64,000 nt of DNA, taken from NCBI RefSeq assembly GCF_023821985.2, contig NZ_CP098805.1, positions 5,633,001-5,697,000 of the forward strand, written 5' to 3'. The position numbers and the translations under genes were made by a program. The notes under the pieces were generated by a model. It was given only the letters and a program-made list of their open reading frames with translations, was not told the origin of the DNA and ran no database searches. Of this stretch, positions 1 through 9,388 are shown piece after piece (positions within the stretch are counted from its first letter, which is position 1; the number at the start of each line of letters is the position of its first letter). The stretch is from Dyadobacter chenhuakuii. GTDB lineage: Bacteria; Bacteroidota; Bacteroidia; Cytophagales; Spirosomataceae.

Positions 1-941
1 ATGATTTTCCGGGAATGAACCAGTTGAAACGACTTCGTGAAATACTTTTGATAGGCTGGCTTTTATCCCTTATTCTGGTAGGCGTGGCTGGTTGGCAGTT
101 TGCGAATGATGCCATTAAACCCGTTTCCGACATTATCTCACAGGTTAACAACATTTCGGCAGGCAACCTGCACGAGAAAGTGACGGTAGGAAGGGAAAAG
201 GACGAACTGGCCGCACTCGCGCAGACATTCAACCAGATGCTGAGCCGGCTGGAGATAGCATTTATTGCCCAGAAAAACTTCGTTTCCCACGCATCGCATG
301 AGCTGCGCACACCGCTTGCATTGATCATGAGCGAGGCCGAGCTGAGCCTGATGAAGGACCGGCCTACGGAAGAATATAAAGATGCATTAAGAGGAATCTG
401 GTCTGAGGCTCGGGAAATGAATGAGCTGGTGAGCCGCCTCCTGGAACTGGCCCGAACGGAAGAACACGCATTCAGGGTAACATTCTCAAAAATAAGGGTG
501 GATGAAGTTCTCTGGCAGGCAAAAGCATCCGTACAGCAGAAGAATCCGGGTTACAAGGTGCACATTCATTACGACAATATCCCTGATGATGAGGAGCAAT
601 TGAAGCGGTATGGCGACGAAAGCCTGCTCAAAACAGCATTCATGAACCTCATGGACAATGCCTGCAAATATTCCAATGATGGGACCGTGAATGTGTTTCT
701 GGAAATCCATAAGGACCTGATCAAAATCTTTTTCAAAGATGTGGGCATAGGTATCGCGCCCGACGAGCTTCCTTATATTTTCGACACATTTTACAGAAGT
801 GCCACCACAATCAGTAAGGCAGGTTATGGCATAGGACTGGCATTGACCAAGCGAATTATAAACATGCAGGGTGCCAGCATTGAGGTTGAGTCAGTTATGG
901 GCTCAGGAACGACATTCATTCTGAAATTCCCTCCTTTTTAA
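1..941 (+). CDS. Sensor histidine kinase, C-terminal part (5' end outside window)
   Basis: Inner-membrane two-component kinase. From the first in-frame ATG (position 15) there is a membrane segment at about residues 10-30, a HAMP linker to about 80, a HisKA H-box (SHASHELRTPLA, phospho-acceptor His about residue 95), and an HATPase domain with N box (DNACKYS), G1 (DVGIGI) and G2 (GYGIGLAL). The frame is open to base 3, and a kinase of this type normally has a first membrane helix and a periplasmic sensor upstream, so I infer the gene starts outside the window. The catalytic half resembles the kinase at 19707-21080, including the H-box and the IPDDE/IPEDE stretch, so the two look like CusS/QseC-type paralogues. 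The expected partner regulator would lie to the left. It ends before a bidirectional terminator. Confidence 0.9.
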   Translation, partial: DFPGMNQLKRLREILLIGWLLSLILVGVAGWQFANDAIKPVSDIISQVNNISAGNLHEKVTVGREKDELAALAQTFNQMLSRLEIAFIAQKNFVSHASHELRTPLALIMSEAELSLMKDRPTEEYKDALRGIWSEAREMNELVSRLLELARTEEHAFRVTFSKIRVDEVLWQAKASVQQKNPGYKVHIHYDNIPDDEEQLKRYGDESLLKTAFMNLMDNACKYSNDGTVNVFLEIHKDLIKIFFKDVGIGIAPDELPYIFDTFYRSATTISKAGYGIGLALTKRIINMQGASIEVESVMGSGTTFILKFPPF

Positions 942-1059
942 CGGATATTTAATTCGGTATTAATGTGCATTTAACCCGGTTAAATGTCATTTGTACCAGA
1001 AAACATTCATTAGCTATTCCGCGCAGTGGTAAGTTAAATTGAGTTAGGTGAGTAGTAAG

Positions 1060-1099
1060 AAAAAAATGGCCCTCGGATCTTCCGGAGGCCATTGTTTTT
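1060..1099. terminator. Bidirectional intrinsic terminator
   Basis: A hairpin with outer stem AATGGCC/GGCCATT, an inner GGA/TCC stem and a short loop is flanked by an A-run on the left and TTTTT on the right. It sits between the converging kinase and MscS genes and overlaps the MscS stop codon, so it can serve both strands. Confidence 0.8.
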
Positions 1100-2186
1100 A
1101 TCTGTTGAGTTTCGTTTCGGGCAGCATATTTTCCTGCTTGTGCGCTTCTTCGATCCGGTGGCTGGGCAATGCTTCCGGATATTCCTGGGAAATAAATTCA
1201 ATCATTTTTTCCCGGACCAGGCAGCGCAAATCGAATGTCTGGGAAGAATTCCGGGCCGACATGATGGCTCGCACTACCATGAGCTGCCCTTGCGTATCCG
1301 TTACCTGCAATGCCCATGAACGGCCATCCCAAAGCGGTGTTTCATCCAGGATCTCTTTCAGCTTTTCCCTGAGTTTCGGGACAGGCGTCAGATAGTTGAG
1401 GTGAAAAAAAGCGGTTCCCACGAGCGCACTGTCATTGCGCGTCCAGTTTTGGAATGGTGTTTCAATAAAGTAAGTGATCGGAAGGACAATCCTTCGCAAG
1501 TCCCAGATGTTGACCACCACGTAGGTCAAGTTAATTTCTTCAATGCGTCCCCATTCGCCTTCCACAATAACAACGTCATCGATCTTAATCGGCTGTGTGA
1601 ATGCGATCTGAATTCCGGCCATGAGATTAGCCAGCGATTTTTGCGCTGCAAAACCAATAATCACACTGAAAATACCCGCAGATGTAAGGATACCAACCCC
1701 ATATTGCCGCACGCTTTCGAAGCTCAGCAACAGGATAGAAACGCCTATAATAATGATCAGGATAATTACAATGCGCTTCACGAACTTGATCTTAGTGAAC
1801 AAGCGTCTGGCCTGGTTGTTGTCCGGCGAGGTAAAATCAAGCTGGTCAATCAGTACTTTTTCGACAATGATGACAATGCGCGTCATGAGCCACGTTGTCA
1901 CTGCGATTAACATCACCTTACTGATCGTGAAGGTCCAGTAGTACTCCTTATTGCCAAAAGAATAAGTTTTAAGCGAGGCGGTGATTAAGACAAGCGGAAT
2001 GAAGAAATAAAGCACACTTGTAAGGTTGTCTTTAATCGCCCTGACTGCCCGCCATTCCTTCCTTGAAGCTGTGATTTTGATAAGATTAATAACGATTGCG
2101 CTGCATATCAGACCGATGACAGTCGCGACCAGCACGATTAACCACGGCAAATTCCGATAATCGAGCACATTCAAAAATTCATTCAT
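1098..2186 (-). CDS. MscS-family small-conductance mechanosensitive channel
   Basis: Inner-membrane channel expected to release solutes on hypo-osmotic shock. The 362-residue protein has hydrophobic segments at about residues 14-37, 58-75, 88-108, 137-156 and 164-192. The last carries the Gly/Ala-rich pore-helix pattern of MscS (GIFSVIIGFAAQKSLANLMAG). The beta domain follows (QPIKIDDVVIVEGEWGRIEEI) and then a charged C-terminal cytoplasmic domain. The start lies 4 bp after the stop of the upstream DUF1460 gene, so the two are probably co-transcribed. The substrate range and gating cannot be read from sequence. Confidence 0.9.
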   Translation of the reverse strand: MNEFLNVLDYRNLPWLIVLVATVIGLICSAIVINLIKITASRKEWRAVRAIKDNLTSVLYFFIPLVLITASLKTYSFGNKEYYWTFTISKVMLIAVTTWLMTRIVIIVEKVLIDQLDFTSPDNNQARRLFTKIKFVKRIVIILIIIIGVSILLLSFESVRQYGVGILTSAGIFSVIIGFAAQKSLANLMAGIQIAFTQPIKIDDVVIVEGEWGRIEEINLTYVVVNIWDLRRIVLPITYFIETPFQNWTRNDSALVGTAFFHLNYLTPVPKLREKLKEILDETPLWDGRSWALQVTDTQGQLMVVRAIMSARNSSQTFDLRCLVREKMIEFISQEYPEALPSHRIEEAHKQENMLPETKLNR

Positions 2187-2190
2187 TGGA

Positions 2191-3009
2191 TCAGATATCG
2201 TTGAGTCGCGCTACGATCATTCCCGTATGCTTGGGGACCGAAGCTACATATTCCGCAAGCGGCACACTGGTCATAATCACCTTTTTGCCCGTAGACGATG
2301 CGTGGATCAGGTAAGCGCGGCTGCCTACTTTGGAAATGATCCCCATATGGTTAACGTCAAGGCCTTCCACGGAGGACGTAAATGCAACAATGTCGCCATC
2401 GTGCAGCATAGGCTCCGCTTTATGGATGCCCGACTTGGGGATATAACTGTGCTCCCGCGTATTAATGGTGCTTTCCTGCTCACGCACTTTTTCCCAGACA
2501 GCCGTTTCAGCCATAGAGGGATAAAGATTTGCATGATTGGACATAAAATTGATTTCCTTCCTGAACGGGACGCCGCCAACTTTGGTCGTAATGTTTTCAA
2601 GTCGTCCTCGCTTTTCATTCTCATACATCCAATCGAGCACATAATGCAGTCTCGAAGGATATCCGTCTATAACGCCGTCCCGGTAACGCAATTTGGTCAG
2701 CTCGTTTTTGAACCCTTCGTAAGTAGGGTTTTCGTTTTTGGCGATGGCCAGAGCCACAGCGCTTTCCACCAGTGTAGTGCAGTCCAGCCCATCGAATTTG
2801 CACACAAGCCGTTCTGTTGGATTTCCTTCCAATGTTCCCGCAACATACGGCGTTCCCAGAAACGATTCACCCATACGCAAAACCTGCGTCCCGATATCCC
2901 TGCTCTCCGGTAAATCCATTTTCTGTGCAAACACCTTTTGAACAGCGAGCTGTGCAAATGAAGCGGTTGCTGAAAGAAGACAAATGGATAGAACAATAAT
3001 TCTGATCAT
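2191..3009 (-). CDS. DUF1460 exported protein (NlpC/P60-like amidase family)
   Basis: A 272-residue exported protein with a signal peptide ending near ASFAQ (residue 20). It matches my recollection of DUF1460, a Bacteroidota-rich family distantly related to NlpC/P60 cysteine peptidases acting on cell-wall peptides. Visible features are GTPYVAGTLE, the probable catalytic Cys in GLDCTTLVES, and the His-bearing VNHMGIIS and LIHASS stretches near the C-terminus. It is first in a two-gene unit with the MscS channel. A role in peptidoglycan turnover is inferred from the family only. Confidence 0.85.
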   Translation of the reverse strand: MIRIIVLSICLLSATASFAQLAVQKVFAQKMDLPESRDIGTQVLRMGESFLGTPYVAGTLEGNPTERLVCKFDGLDCTTLVESAVALAIAKNENPTYEGFKNELTKLRYRDGVIDGYPSRLHYVLDWMYENEKRGRLENITTKVGGVPFRKEINFMSNHANLYPSMAETAVWEKVREQESTINTREHSYIPKSGIHKAEPMLHDGDIVAFTSSVEGLDVNHMGIISKVGSRAYLIHASSTGKKVIMTSVPLAEYVASVPKHTGMIVARLNDI

Positions 3010-3104
3010 GCTGAAATTTCCTTTTTTGCGTAAAGTTTACGCTTTATAACTGTCAAATAAACATTTGCCTGAATCAAATTTAAGCATTCCAGCTTTGACC
3101 ATGC

Positions 3105-4844
3105 TCATTTTGCCTCAATTTCATATACCGAAACAGAGTTGGGCGCCAGTCCCACCTGCACACCCGTAGATGTGATCTCATTGGTCCTCAGGCTTGGAGA
3201 AGGAATGAATGTCGGGAAAACCGGTTTCAATCTGTAAGCCGCCGTATTGCCTAATTTCAGAAAGTTTTCCCAGGCGTCCTGTGGGATTTTAACGGTTGTT
3301 TCAACAGTTTTTTCTTTATCAAAATTGCAAATAAAAAGCAGCTTCTGATTTTCAGTGAAACGCAAATAGCTGTATTGCAGCCTTTTGTCGTAATTTTGAG
3401 ATTGGCCGTCGACATTCGCATATTGTAAATCGTAAAACGATCCGGCATAAACGGCTTCGTTTTCACGGACAAAGTGGTTGAGCGTTTCGTAAAAAGCGCG
3501 CAATTTTTTCTGGTCTGCAGTGAGTTTTTCCAGATCAAATTTCCCGCCATTGACCCATTGCTGGAATTCGGTAACGCCCCAATAATCGAAAATGGTCGTG
3601 CGCCCGTCTTCACCCTGGAAACCTTCCGCCTCCACGGGATTGGCCCCCAGCTCCTGGCCGAAATAGATCATCATCGGACCTGTATGCAATGTAGCGCTCA
3701 ATGTCATAGCTGGAATCGCTGCCCACGGATCGCCCGCAAAGTACCGCGACGCAATGCGTTGCTCATCGTGATTTTCAAGGAACCGGAGCATATTTTCACT
3801 GATATCACCCGATTCCTGCTGCCATATGCGCGTAATGTCCTCCACCGTTCCATGGCCTTCCATCAGGCTCCGCAAAGAATTGTATAAGCCTACTTTATCG
3901 TACAAATAGTCAAACTTTCCTGTCTTGATATAATGATGATATTGAGCAGGATTATAGATTTCGGCAATGAAGATAACGCTGTCTTTCAGCTCCTTAACCT
4001 TTGGTATAACCCAAGCCCAAAACTCAGCCGGGACCATTTCCGCCATATCACACCGGAAACCATCTACACCTTTCTCGGTCCAGAAGCGGAGGATATCGTA
4101 CATTTTCAGCCAGGTCGAAGGGATAGGATCAAAATAGCGCAATCCGCCGTTTTGATAATCCACACCATAATTCAGCTTAATGGTCTCATACCAGTCGTAC
4201 TGGCTTGGCTGTGCCTGGAAAACGTCGTTACCGGTTGCTTTGGCCGGCCGTTCATGATATGGGGCAGTAATCTCGACGGGCGGCTTATGACCCTCAGGGA
4301 CCACAAAATCATGGTTGGGAATGTAATAAAAGTTGTTTTTTGGATTAAAACTTACCGTATTATCGTCATCCTCTCCAAAATCCCTGACGTCCGAAGACCT
4401 GGCATCCGAAAAATACTGTCTGGCAACATGGTTAGGAATGAAGTCGATAATCACTTTCAAACCCTTGTCATGCGTCCGCTGAACAAGCTGCTCAAACTCC
4501 TGCATTCGATTATTAACGTCCACCGCGAGGTCCGGATCTACGTCGTAATAGTCTTTAACAGCATAGGGTGAGCCTGCGATTCCTTTTACGATCAGGGGAT
4601 GGTCGGCATTTATTCCAAATTCACTGTAATCGGTCAATGTCGCATGTTCCAGCACACCCGTATACCACACGTGCGTAATGCCAAAATCAGTCAGTGCAGC
4701 AAGCGCAGTTTCGGTGATATCATTAAACTTTCCGCAGCCATTTTCTTCAATGGAGCCGTACAATTTGTTAGTCGCGCACTGGTTCCCGAATAGGCGGGTA
4801 AATACCTGATATACTATGAATTTATCTTTATTAACCGTGGGCAT
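3105..4844 (-). CDS. GH13 alpha-amylase-family glycoside hydrolase
   Basis: A (beta/alpha)8 retaining alpha-glucan enzyme of 579 residues. The GH13 conserved regions are present: DFIPNHV (about 134-140), DGFRCDMAE with nucleophile Asp266, FIAEIY with acid/base Glu295, and ENHDEQR with Asp360. No signal peptide is seen, so it is probably cytoplasmic. The C-terminal beta domain contains FICNFD. Substrate (maltodextrin, trehalose, glycogen branch) cannot be decided. It is monocistronic, with 95 bp to the DUF1460 gene. The start is the first ATG after the upstream gap. Confidence 0.92.
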   Translation of the reverse strand: MPTVNKDKFIVYQVFTRLFGNQCATNKLYGSIEENGCGKFNDITETALAALTDFGITHVWYTGVLEHATLTDYSEFGINADHPLIVKGIAGSPYAVKDYYDVDPDLAVDVNNRMQEFEQLVQRTHDKGLKVIIDFIPNHVARQYFSDARSSDVRDFGEDDDNTVSFNPKNNFYYIPNHDFVVPEGHKPPVEITAPYHERPAKATGNDVFQAQPSQYDWYETIKLNYGVDYQNGGLRYFDPIPSTWLKMYDILRFWTEKGVDGFRCDMAEMVPAEFWAWVIPKVKELKDSVIFIAEIYNPAQYHHYIKTGKFDYLYDKVGLYNSLRSLMEGHGTVEDITRIWQQESGDISENMLRFLENHDEQRIASRYFAGDPWAAIPAMTLSATLHTGPMMIYFGQELGANPVEAEGFQGEDGRTTIFDYWGVTEFQQWVNGGKFDLEKLTADQKKLRAFYETLNHFVRENEAVYAGSFYDLQYANVDGQSQNYDKRLQYSYLRFTENQKLLFICNFDKEKTVETTVKIPQDAWENFLKLGNTAAYRLKPVFPTFIPSPSLRTNEITSTGVQVGLAPNSVSVYEIEAK

Positions 4845-5204
4845 ATCAAGTTGAATTATTTATAAAAAACACATTTACCAAACCCTCCCGTAGCACCCTG
4901 AACGGCGCCTGTAAAGTTGGACCTGGCAAAACTTACTATTGCAAGATATTAAATTTGAAATAATATGCCCCGAATCCGTCCGGGCGTTTTTAGTTGGGGC
5001 TCGGGTTGTTAGCGGTACATTTAGAAAACATTACATCACCCGGCAGTAGGAAGAATTGAACCTTGTAAAAGTAGTTCTGATTTCGATAATCTTATTTATT
5101 GAAAAAATTATATTTTTAGCGGATTCTATTAATCGGCTACCGTAATTATTGTAAATCTGAAACATTACTTGTAGGTTCGGTCTTTTGAGCCATCTTTTTT
5201 GGTA
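4845..5204. other. Divergent intergenic region, about 360 bp
   Basis: AT-rich gap between the divergent GH13 and TPR genes. It should hold both promoters. A possible weak Bacteroidota-type promoter for the TPR gene is TTG (about 5149) with a 20-nt spacer to TAGGTTCG (5172-5179), one mismatch from TAnnTTTG. A GCCC/GGGC hairpin followed by TTTTT near 4967-4991 is too short to call. No coding ORF or RNA gene is seen. Confidence 0.4.
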
Positions 5205-7481
5205 ATGCTACAAAAGATCCGCCTGTTTTTTCTCCAAGGTATGTTGTTGATGTTGACGCTTTTAACTCCCGGCGTTACGTTAGCACAGGATTTCAGTGAA
5301 TGCCAGCGGATAGTCAAAGAGCTGCTTCCCGTTTTTAACCGGTCTTTCGAGGAAAATAACCCCGCGCTGCTTCGTGAAGACACTTACCAGCGAGGCCTCC
5401 GCAATTTACAAGCCGCTTACGCGCTATATCACAAACAGGCTTTTCAGCCATCCGATTCTGTGCAGCGCATGAACAATGAGGCCGTTATTCTCGCGTTGCT
5501 TGGCAACTTTCAAAAGGCACATCACATTATGGAAGAGCTGGATTTGAGCAGCCAGGATCCGCATTTACATTATAACAGGGGGCTTTTTGGCATGTTGTCC
5601 GGTAAATACGACGCTGCAAGAAATGACTTTACGGATGCGCCCGGCGGCACGCAGGCCATTTTGAACACATTGGTTTCCTATGGTAAGCAGAAAAAATATG
5701 GCGATGCATTGAGCTTTGCCAATGGTAACAATGCAAAAAACACCAGCGGGAAGTGGAATTACAATCTCGGAATGGTTTACAAATACAAAGGCCAGCTTCC
5801 CGAGGCTGTGGATGAAATGGCAACGGCCATCCGCCAGAAAGATGAAATGGCTTACCGCTTGCAAAGGGGCGACATGCTCATGCGGACGGGCGATGAAAAG
5901 AAAGCGGTGAAGGATTTTGAAAAGGTTTCACGAAACCATCTGAAAGCGCAGATCCGCTACGCCAATGCGTTGTTATCACTCAATCAGTTTGGCCAGGCGA
6001 AGGCCGTTTTTGAAAAATATCTTGAAACAGATGACCGTACTTTCCGGGGCGATGCCTATCTGGGAATGGCGCACTCGTTTTATGGTTTAAAGCAGATCAG
6101 TGAAGCGCAGCGCTATTATAAGCTGGCCTCAACATTAAAACGTGAAACGCCTGCGCTGCAATCGGGAATAGCTAATACGCACCTTTCAAAACATGAATAT
6201 CAGACAGCATTCACACTTTTTGACCGGGTTATAAAAAAGGACTCGACTTATTTACCAGCCTACCTGGGTCGTGCAGTTTCCTATTACGGGCAAAAAAAGT
6301 ATGACCTGGCATTGAAAGATTTTAAGAAAGCAGAGAGCGCCCTGAACGAGGATAACAAGTTTTTTGCAGATCTTTTTGTGACAAAAGCATTCTCCGAATA
6401 TTATCTGAAACAGGTTAATCTAGCCCAGGACGACTTCAACAAGGCAATCAGGCTGGATCCCACGCGCTACGAGGCGCTGGCCGGCATGAGCAGCATCATG
6501 ATTGACCAGAAGCGCTATTCCGAAGCCGGGCAGTTCCTATCGAAAGCACTCGTATATGAGCAAGGTTATGACCTGATGTGGAGCAATTACGGAAATCTTC
6601 TCATGCATTTTGATATGTATAAAAAGGGATATCAGGTTTTCAAGAAAGCCGTTTCACTCAATCCCGCCAATGTGAACGCACAGAACGGATGGGGGATCGT
6701 CTTGCTTGAAAATGACCAGCTGGATAAGTCAATGGCGTTGTTTGACAGTCTGGTTAAAGAAAAGCCTGAGCTGCCGTTTTTACACAATAACCATGGTATC
6801 ATTCAGGCGTATATAGGAAACAGGCATGAACAGCGGCATCAGGTCAATGAGGCAAATGCAAGATATGACGGGGCTTACAACGATTTTAAAACTGCCCTCG
6901 ATAATGCACCTTCGCGGAAATTTTACAATGTGAACCAAGGGAATGTATATCGTTATCTCGACAATTTCGATCAGGCAAAACTGAGTTACCAGGCCTATCA
7001 GGACAAAAGCGCATTGAATAATACGGCGGTCATGTATGCGGGCAAAGACAAGATGAAGGAGGCCAAATATTATCTGGGCGTTGCATTACAAATTGATTCG
7101 CTGCATCGCGTTTTTCAGTATAATATGACTATTCTGGCCAAAGGAAAGCAGAAGGAAATGATGCGGCTCGTAGCGTCAGCCGATGAGAACAGCCCGTTTT
7201 CTGATATAGGGATAAAATACAGCCGTGACGGTTTTGTGACGATATATCTCTACGATTATGAATATGATGTGCTTACATTTCCCGGAAGACATTACATGCC
7301 GCTTCCCGTTGCTGAGTACAAGGAAGACTATTTTATACCGGAATACGATTTTAAGATGATCCCTTATGAGAAGAAAAAGGGAGATAAGGAGAAGAAAAAG
7401 CACATCCGCTACAAAAGTCAGAAGGTAAAACTGCCTGGATCGCGTGGGAAATCAGGGACAAAATGCCCGGTTTTATTTTAA
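5205..7481 (+). CDS. Exported TPR-repeat protein
   Basis: About 758 residues from the ATG at 5205. An in-frame TTG lies two codons upstream, but the ATG is preferred because the signal peptide then begins MLQKIRLFFL and ends near TLAQ. The mature protein is almost wholly helical tetratricopeptide repeats, e.g. ALKDFKKAESAL, AQDDFNKAIRLDPTRYEALA and GYQVFKKAVSLNPANVNAQN, running to about residue 640. A Tyr/Pro-rich tail and a very basic, Lys-rich stretch close the protein. TPRs make protein-binding scaffolds. It could be periplasmic or anchored to the outer membrane, but no lipobox is seen. It converges on the orphan receiver gene. Specific role unknown. Confidence 0.85.
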   Translation: MLQKIRLFFLQGMLLMLTLLTPGVTLAQDFSECQRIVKELLPVFNRSFEENNPALLREDTYQRGLRNLQAAYALYHKQAFQPSDSVQRMNNEAVILALLGNFQKAHHIMEELDLSSQDPHLHYNRGLFGMLSGKYDAARNDFTDAPGGTQAILNTLVSYGKQKKYGDALSFANGNNAKNTSGKWNYNLGMVYKYKGQLPEAVDEMATAIRQKDEMAYRLQRGDMLMRTGDEKKAVKDFEKVSRNHLKAQIRYANALLSLNQFGQAKAVFEKYLETDDRTFRGDAYLGMAHSFYGLKQISEAQRYYKLASTLKRETPALQSGIANTHLSKHEYQTAFTLFDRVIKKDSTYLPAYLGRAVSYYGQKKYDLALKDFKKAESALNEDNKFFADLFVTKAFSEYYLKQVNLAQDDFNKAIRLDPTRYEALAGMSSIMIDQKRYSEAGQFLSKALVYEQGYDLMWSNYGNLLMHFDMYKKGYQVFKKAVSLNPANVNAQNGWGIVLLENDQLDKSMALFDSLVKEKPELPFLHNNHGIIQAYIGNRHEQRHQVNEANARYDGAYNDFKTALDNAPSRKFYNVNQGNVYRYLDNFDQAKLSYQAYQDKSALNNTAVMYAGKDKMKEAKYYLGVALQIDSLHRVFQYNMTILAKGKQKEMMRLVASADENSPFSDIGIKYSRDGFVTIYLYDYEYDVLTFPGRHYMPLPVAEYKEDYFIPEYDFKMIPYEKKKGDKEKKKHIRYKSQKVKLPGSRGKSGTKCPVLF

Positions 7482-7595
7482 TCCAACATTCTTCCTGAAT
7501 ATTAGTAAAATGCTATTTGAGAATTAATTTCTACGTATTTATCGTGCAAATCCACACTATACGCAATATTCTCTACTGTTAATCTTACACATTAC

Positions 7596-7976
7596 TTATT
7601 CGTGACCGTTGCTGTTATTAGCAAACAGGTTCTTCACTTCAACGAAACTGATCGGTTTGTCCAGGAAGTAATCCGCACCTTGTTTGAAAGCTTCCTCACG
7701 CAGATTTGTCATAGCACTCATCATTACGATCTTCGTGTCTTTAACGATTATGGAAGTCTTAATGCGCTGAATCTCATTAATTCCTTTTCCATCGGGCAAG
7801 TTATTATCAATGAAAATCCAGTCAGGATTAAGTTCAACTATACACTGAAAGCCTTCTGTAAGCGAAGCAGCCACCTTTATGGATGCCTCCGGAGACTTAA
7901 TATGTAACTGTTTCACTAGAAAATTGCGCATCAACACACCCAGATCCTTTTCATCTTCAATAATTACAATTCTCAT
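7596..7976 (-). CDS. Single-domain response regulator (orphan receiver)
   Basis: A 126-residue CheY-like receiver with no output domain. Acidic pocket EDE (7-9), phospho-acceptor Asp57 in FIDNNLPDG, switch Ser/Thr in MMSAMT (86-91) and Lys107 in DKP are all present. No kinase is adjacent. The nearest one on this side is the REC-PAS-kinase at 12376, so partner and role are unknown. It may act as a phosphorelay intermediate or control a partner by protein contact. Confidence 0.9.
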   Translation of the reverse strand: MRIVIIEDEKDLGVLMRNFLVKQLHIKSPEASIKVAASLTEGFQCIVELNPDWIFIDNNLPDGKGINEIQRIKTSIIVKDTKIVMMSAMTNLREEAFKQGADYFLDKPISFVEVKNLFANNSNGHE

Positions 7977-8254
7977 AGCGATGTGTCAGAAATAGAATTT
8001 TTAGTCATTTGAAGGAAGGTAGATTTTAAAAGTATTCCAGGTTGTTTTAAAACATGCATACAGAAGCCGTATTTACAATAATCCTGCCATCTGAGAGGCA
8101 CAGCAGGCGTTTAAGATAGATTTGGTAATGAAAGTTGATGTTGCTTCATGTAATGTGTAGAACGATTATCCCGTTTGCTATGCAGCCAATTACTGGTACA
8201 GGATTTGGGGATGGTGGAGGGTAAATGAAATTTTCACATTAAAAGAAGAAAATC

Positions 8255-8542
8255 ATGAATGGTAATAAAGCATTTTGGGGAATCATAACAGCAGCAGCGG
8301 TTGGAGCAGTAATCGGGTTGCTATTTGCGCCAGAAGACGGTAACAAGACAATAAAGAAAATCAAGAAAAAAACGAATAGCCTCGCATCTGATCTGATCGA
8401 CGCGCTCGAAAAAAGCAAAGAAAAGGCTTCTGATGTAGCCGGACAGATTAAGGAAGAAGGCGAAGAATATAAAAACGCAGCTTTCGACAAGGCAGAAGAA
8501 TATTCGAACACTGCAAAAGAAGAAATCAACAGATATCAATAA
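8255..8542 (+). CDS. YtxH domain-containing small membrane protein
   Basis: A 95-residue protein with an N-terminal membrane helix (about residues 7-24, GIITAAAVGAVIGLLFAPEDG) and the G-x-L-x-A-P-x-x-G pattern typical of YtxH/gas-vesicle-GvpP-like proteins. A Lys/Glu/Ala-rich helical tail follows, probably a coiled coil. The family is often linked to general stress; its molecular role is not established. It is probably co-transcribed with the next gene, with a hairpin in the gap. A purine-rich AAAAGAAGAAAA precedes the start. Confidence 0.85.
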   Translation: MNGNKAFWGIITAAAVGAVIGLLFAPEDGNKTIKKIKKKTNSLASDLIDALEKSKEKASDVAGQIKEEGEEYKNAAFDKAEEYSNTAKEEINRYQ

Positions 8543-8546
8543 CATC

Positions 8547-8577
8547 TTTTCCGGTGGTGTAAGCCGCCGGAAATTTT
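8547..8577 (+). terminator. Intercistronic hairpin (weak terminator or attenuator)
   Basis: TTTCCGGTGG and CCGCCGGAAA form a 10-bp stem with one G-U pair around a TGTAAG loop, followed by TTTTA. It lies between the YtxH gene and the 103-residue gene and may partly terminate, or protect, the upstream message. Confidence 0.45.
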
Positions 8578-8593
8578 ATCACTTCATCATACA

Positions 8594-8905
8594 ATGAAAT
8601 ATTCATCAGCAAACCCTGGGAAAGAGGAAACTTCTACACCTATTGAGAGCACTGTCAATTATGTGAAGAACATGTTTCTTGCAGGACCGAACAGCAGCTC
8701 AGGCAAAAGTATTGAGATGGGCGTAAGTGCAATTCTTGCCAAAACAGCATTGCGTCGCCTGCCGCCGCCACTTAATTACGTGGTGCCGCTTATCGTTAAA
8801 AATGTAATCGTGAAGCACGGTGTGCCGGAAGGCAGGGAGTTGCTACTCAAAGGACTTCGCTGGGTAAAAAGAAATACCGATGAGAAGCCTGTTAATGTGG
8901 CTTAA
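8594..8905 (+). CDS. Small conserved hypothetical protein (103 aa)
   Basis: Not a family I can name. It has a polar, low-complexity N-terminus (about 1-20), then a segment with ILAKTALRRLPPPLNYVVPLIVKNVIVKHG, shown here in parts: AKTALRRLPPP and NYVVPLIVKN. A basic C-terminus follows. The middle is hydrophobic but not an obvious transmembrane helix. It lies 51 bp after the YtxH gene and just before a strong terminator, so the two probably form one small operon. Codon use resembles its neighbours, which supports it as a real gene. Confidence 0.7.
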   Translation: MKYSSANPGKEETSTPIESTVNYVKNMFLAGPNSSSGKSIEMGVSAILAKTALRRLPPPLNYVVPLIVKNVIVKHGVPEGRELLLKGLRWVKRNTDEKPVNVA

Positions 8906-8930
8906 TAAATTACAATTTCCTTAGAAGTAT

Positions 8931-8962
8931 AGAACCTTTCAGTCCTGAAAGGTTCTTTTTTT
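8931..8962 (+). terminator. Strong intrinsic terminator
   Basis: Perfect 12-bp stem AGAACCTTTCAG/CTGAAAGGTTCT with a 2-nt connector, followed by seven T. It ends the YtxH/103-aa unit. Confidence 0.9.
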
Positions 8963-9388
8963 GCAAACAGACCGCGGCAAGAATTTTGTAAAGTTGGTTG
9001 ATATGCCTCTTCGCGATTGGACTGATGAAATCGTTGGCTGTCCGTTCTTTTGTTATGGTTAAAGTCTGGGTTCCCGGAATTCTGCTCTGGTTTTCCACCC
9101 GGTTTTCGTAGTAACTTAATGAGAGAATGGGAGTTAGATATTTTGGTCAAAAGATAAATATGTTGTAACGTTTAGCCTGACCAGGTCTGTTCAATACGGC
9201 TACGCCGGTGTTCTGAAAATAGTAAGAAGCACAAATGTTCGTCTATTCGTCGAGCATTCTGAATAATTGTACTCAGAATGTGGAAATAAGTACGCAATAT
9301 TTAGAATCGGCCCGCTCGTTGCAGATATTGGCTAAAGAGTCGTAAATTTAAACTTTAAGAATTCTAATTATTTACCCTTGGTTGCTAT
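8963..9388. other. Intergenic region upstream of rpoN
   Basis: About 430 bp with no convincing gene. An ORF on the minus strand here includes the terminator and has no recognisable content. A perfect 8-bp inverted repeat, CATTCTGA/TCAGAATG with a 10-nt loop, lies at 9255-9280, about 110 bp before rpoN. I see no clear TAnnTTTG promoter; TTG followed by TAAACTTTAA near 9335-9362 is only a weak match. Confidence 0.4.

Noticed and set aside
4967-4991. Possible terminator hairpin upstream of the TPR gene
   Set aside because: Only four consecutive stem pairs, and it lies between divergent genes where no transcript should end.
8000-8254. -24/-12 sigma-54 promoter before the YtxH gene
   Set aside because: No GG-N10-GC pair with the TGGCAC/TTGCA context was found, nor at other gene starts checked by eye.
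8902-9150. 82-aa reading frame on the minus strand after the 103-aa gene
   Set aside because: It spans the strong terminator, has no recognisable content, and has an odd composition rich in Asn, Ser and Arg.
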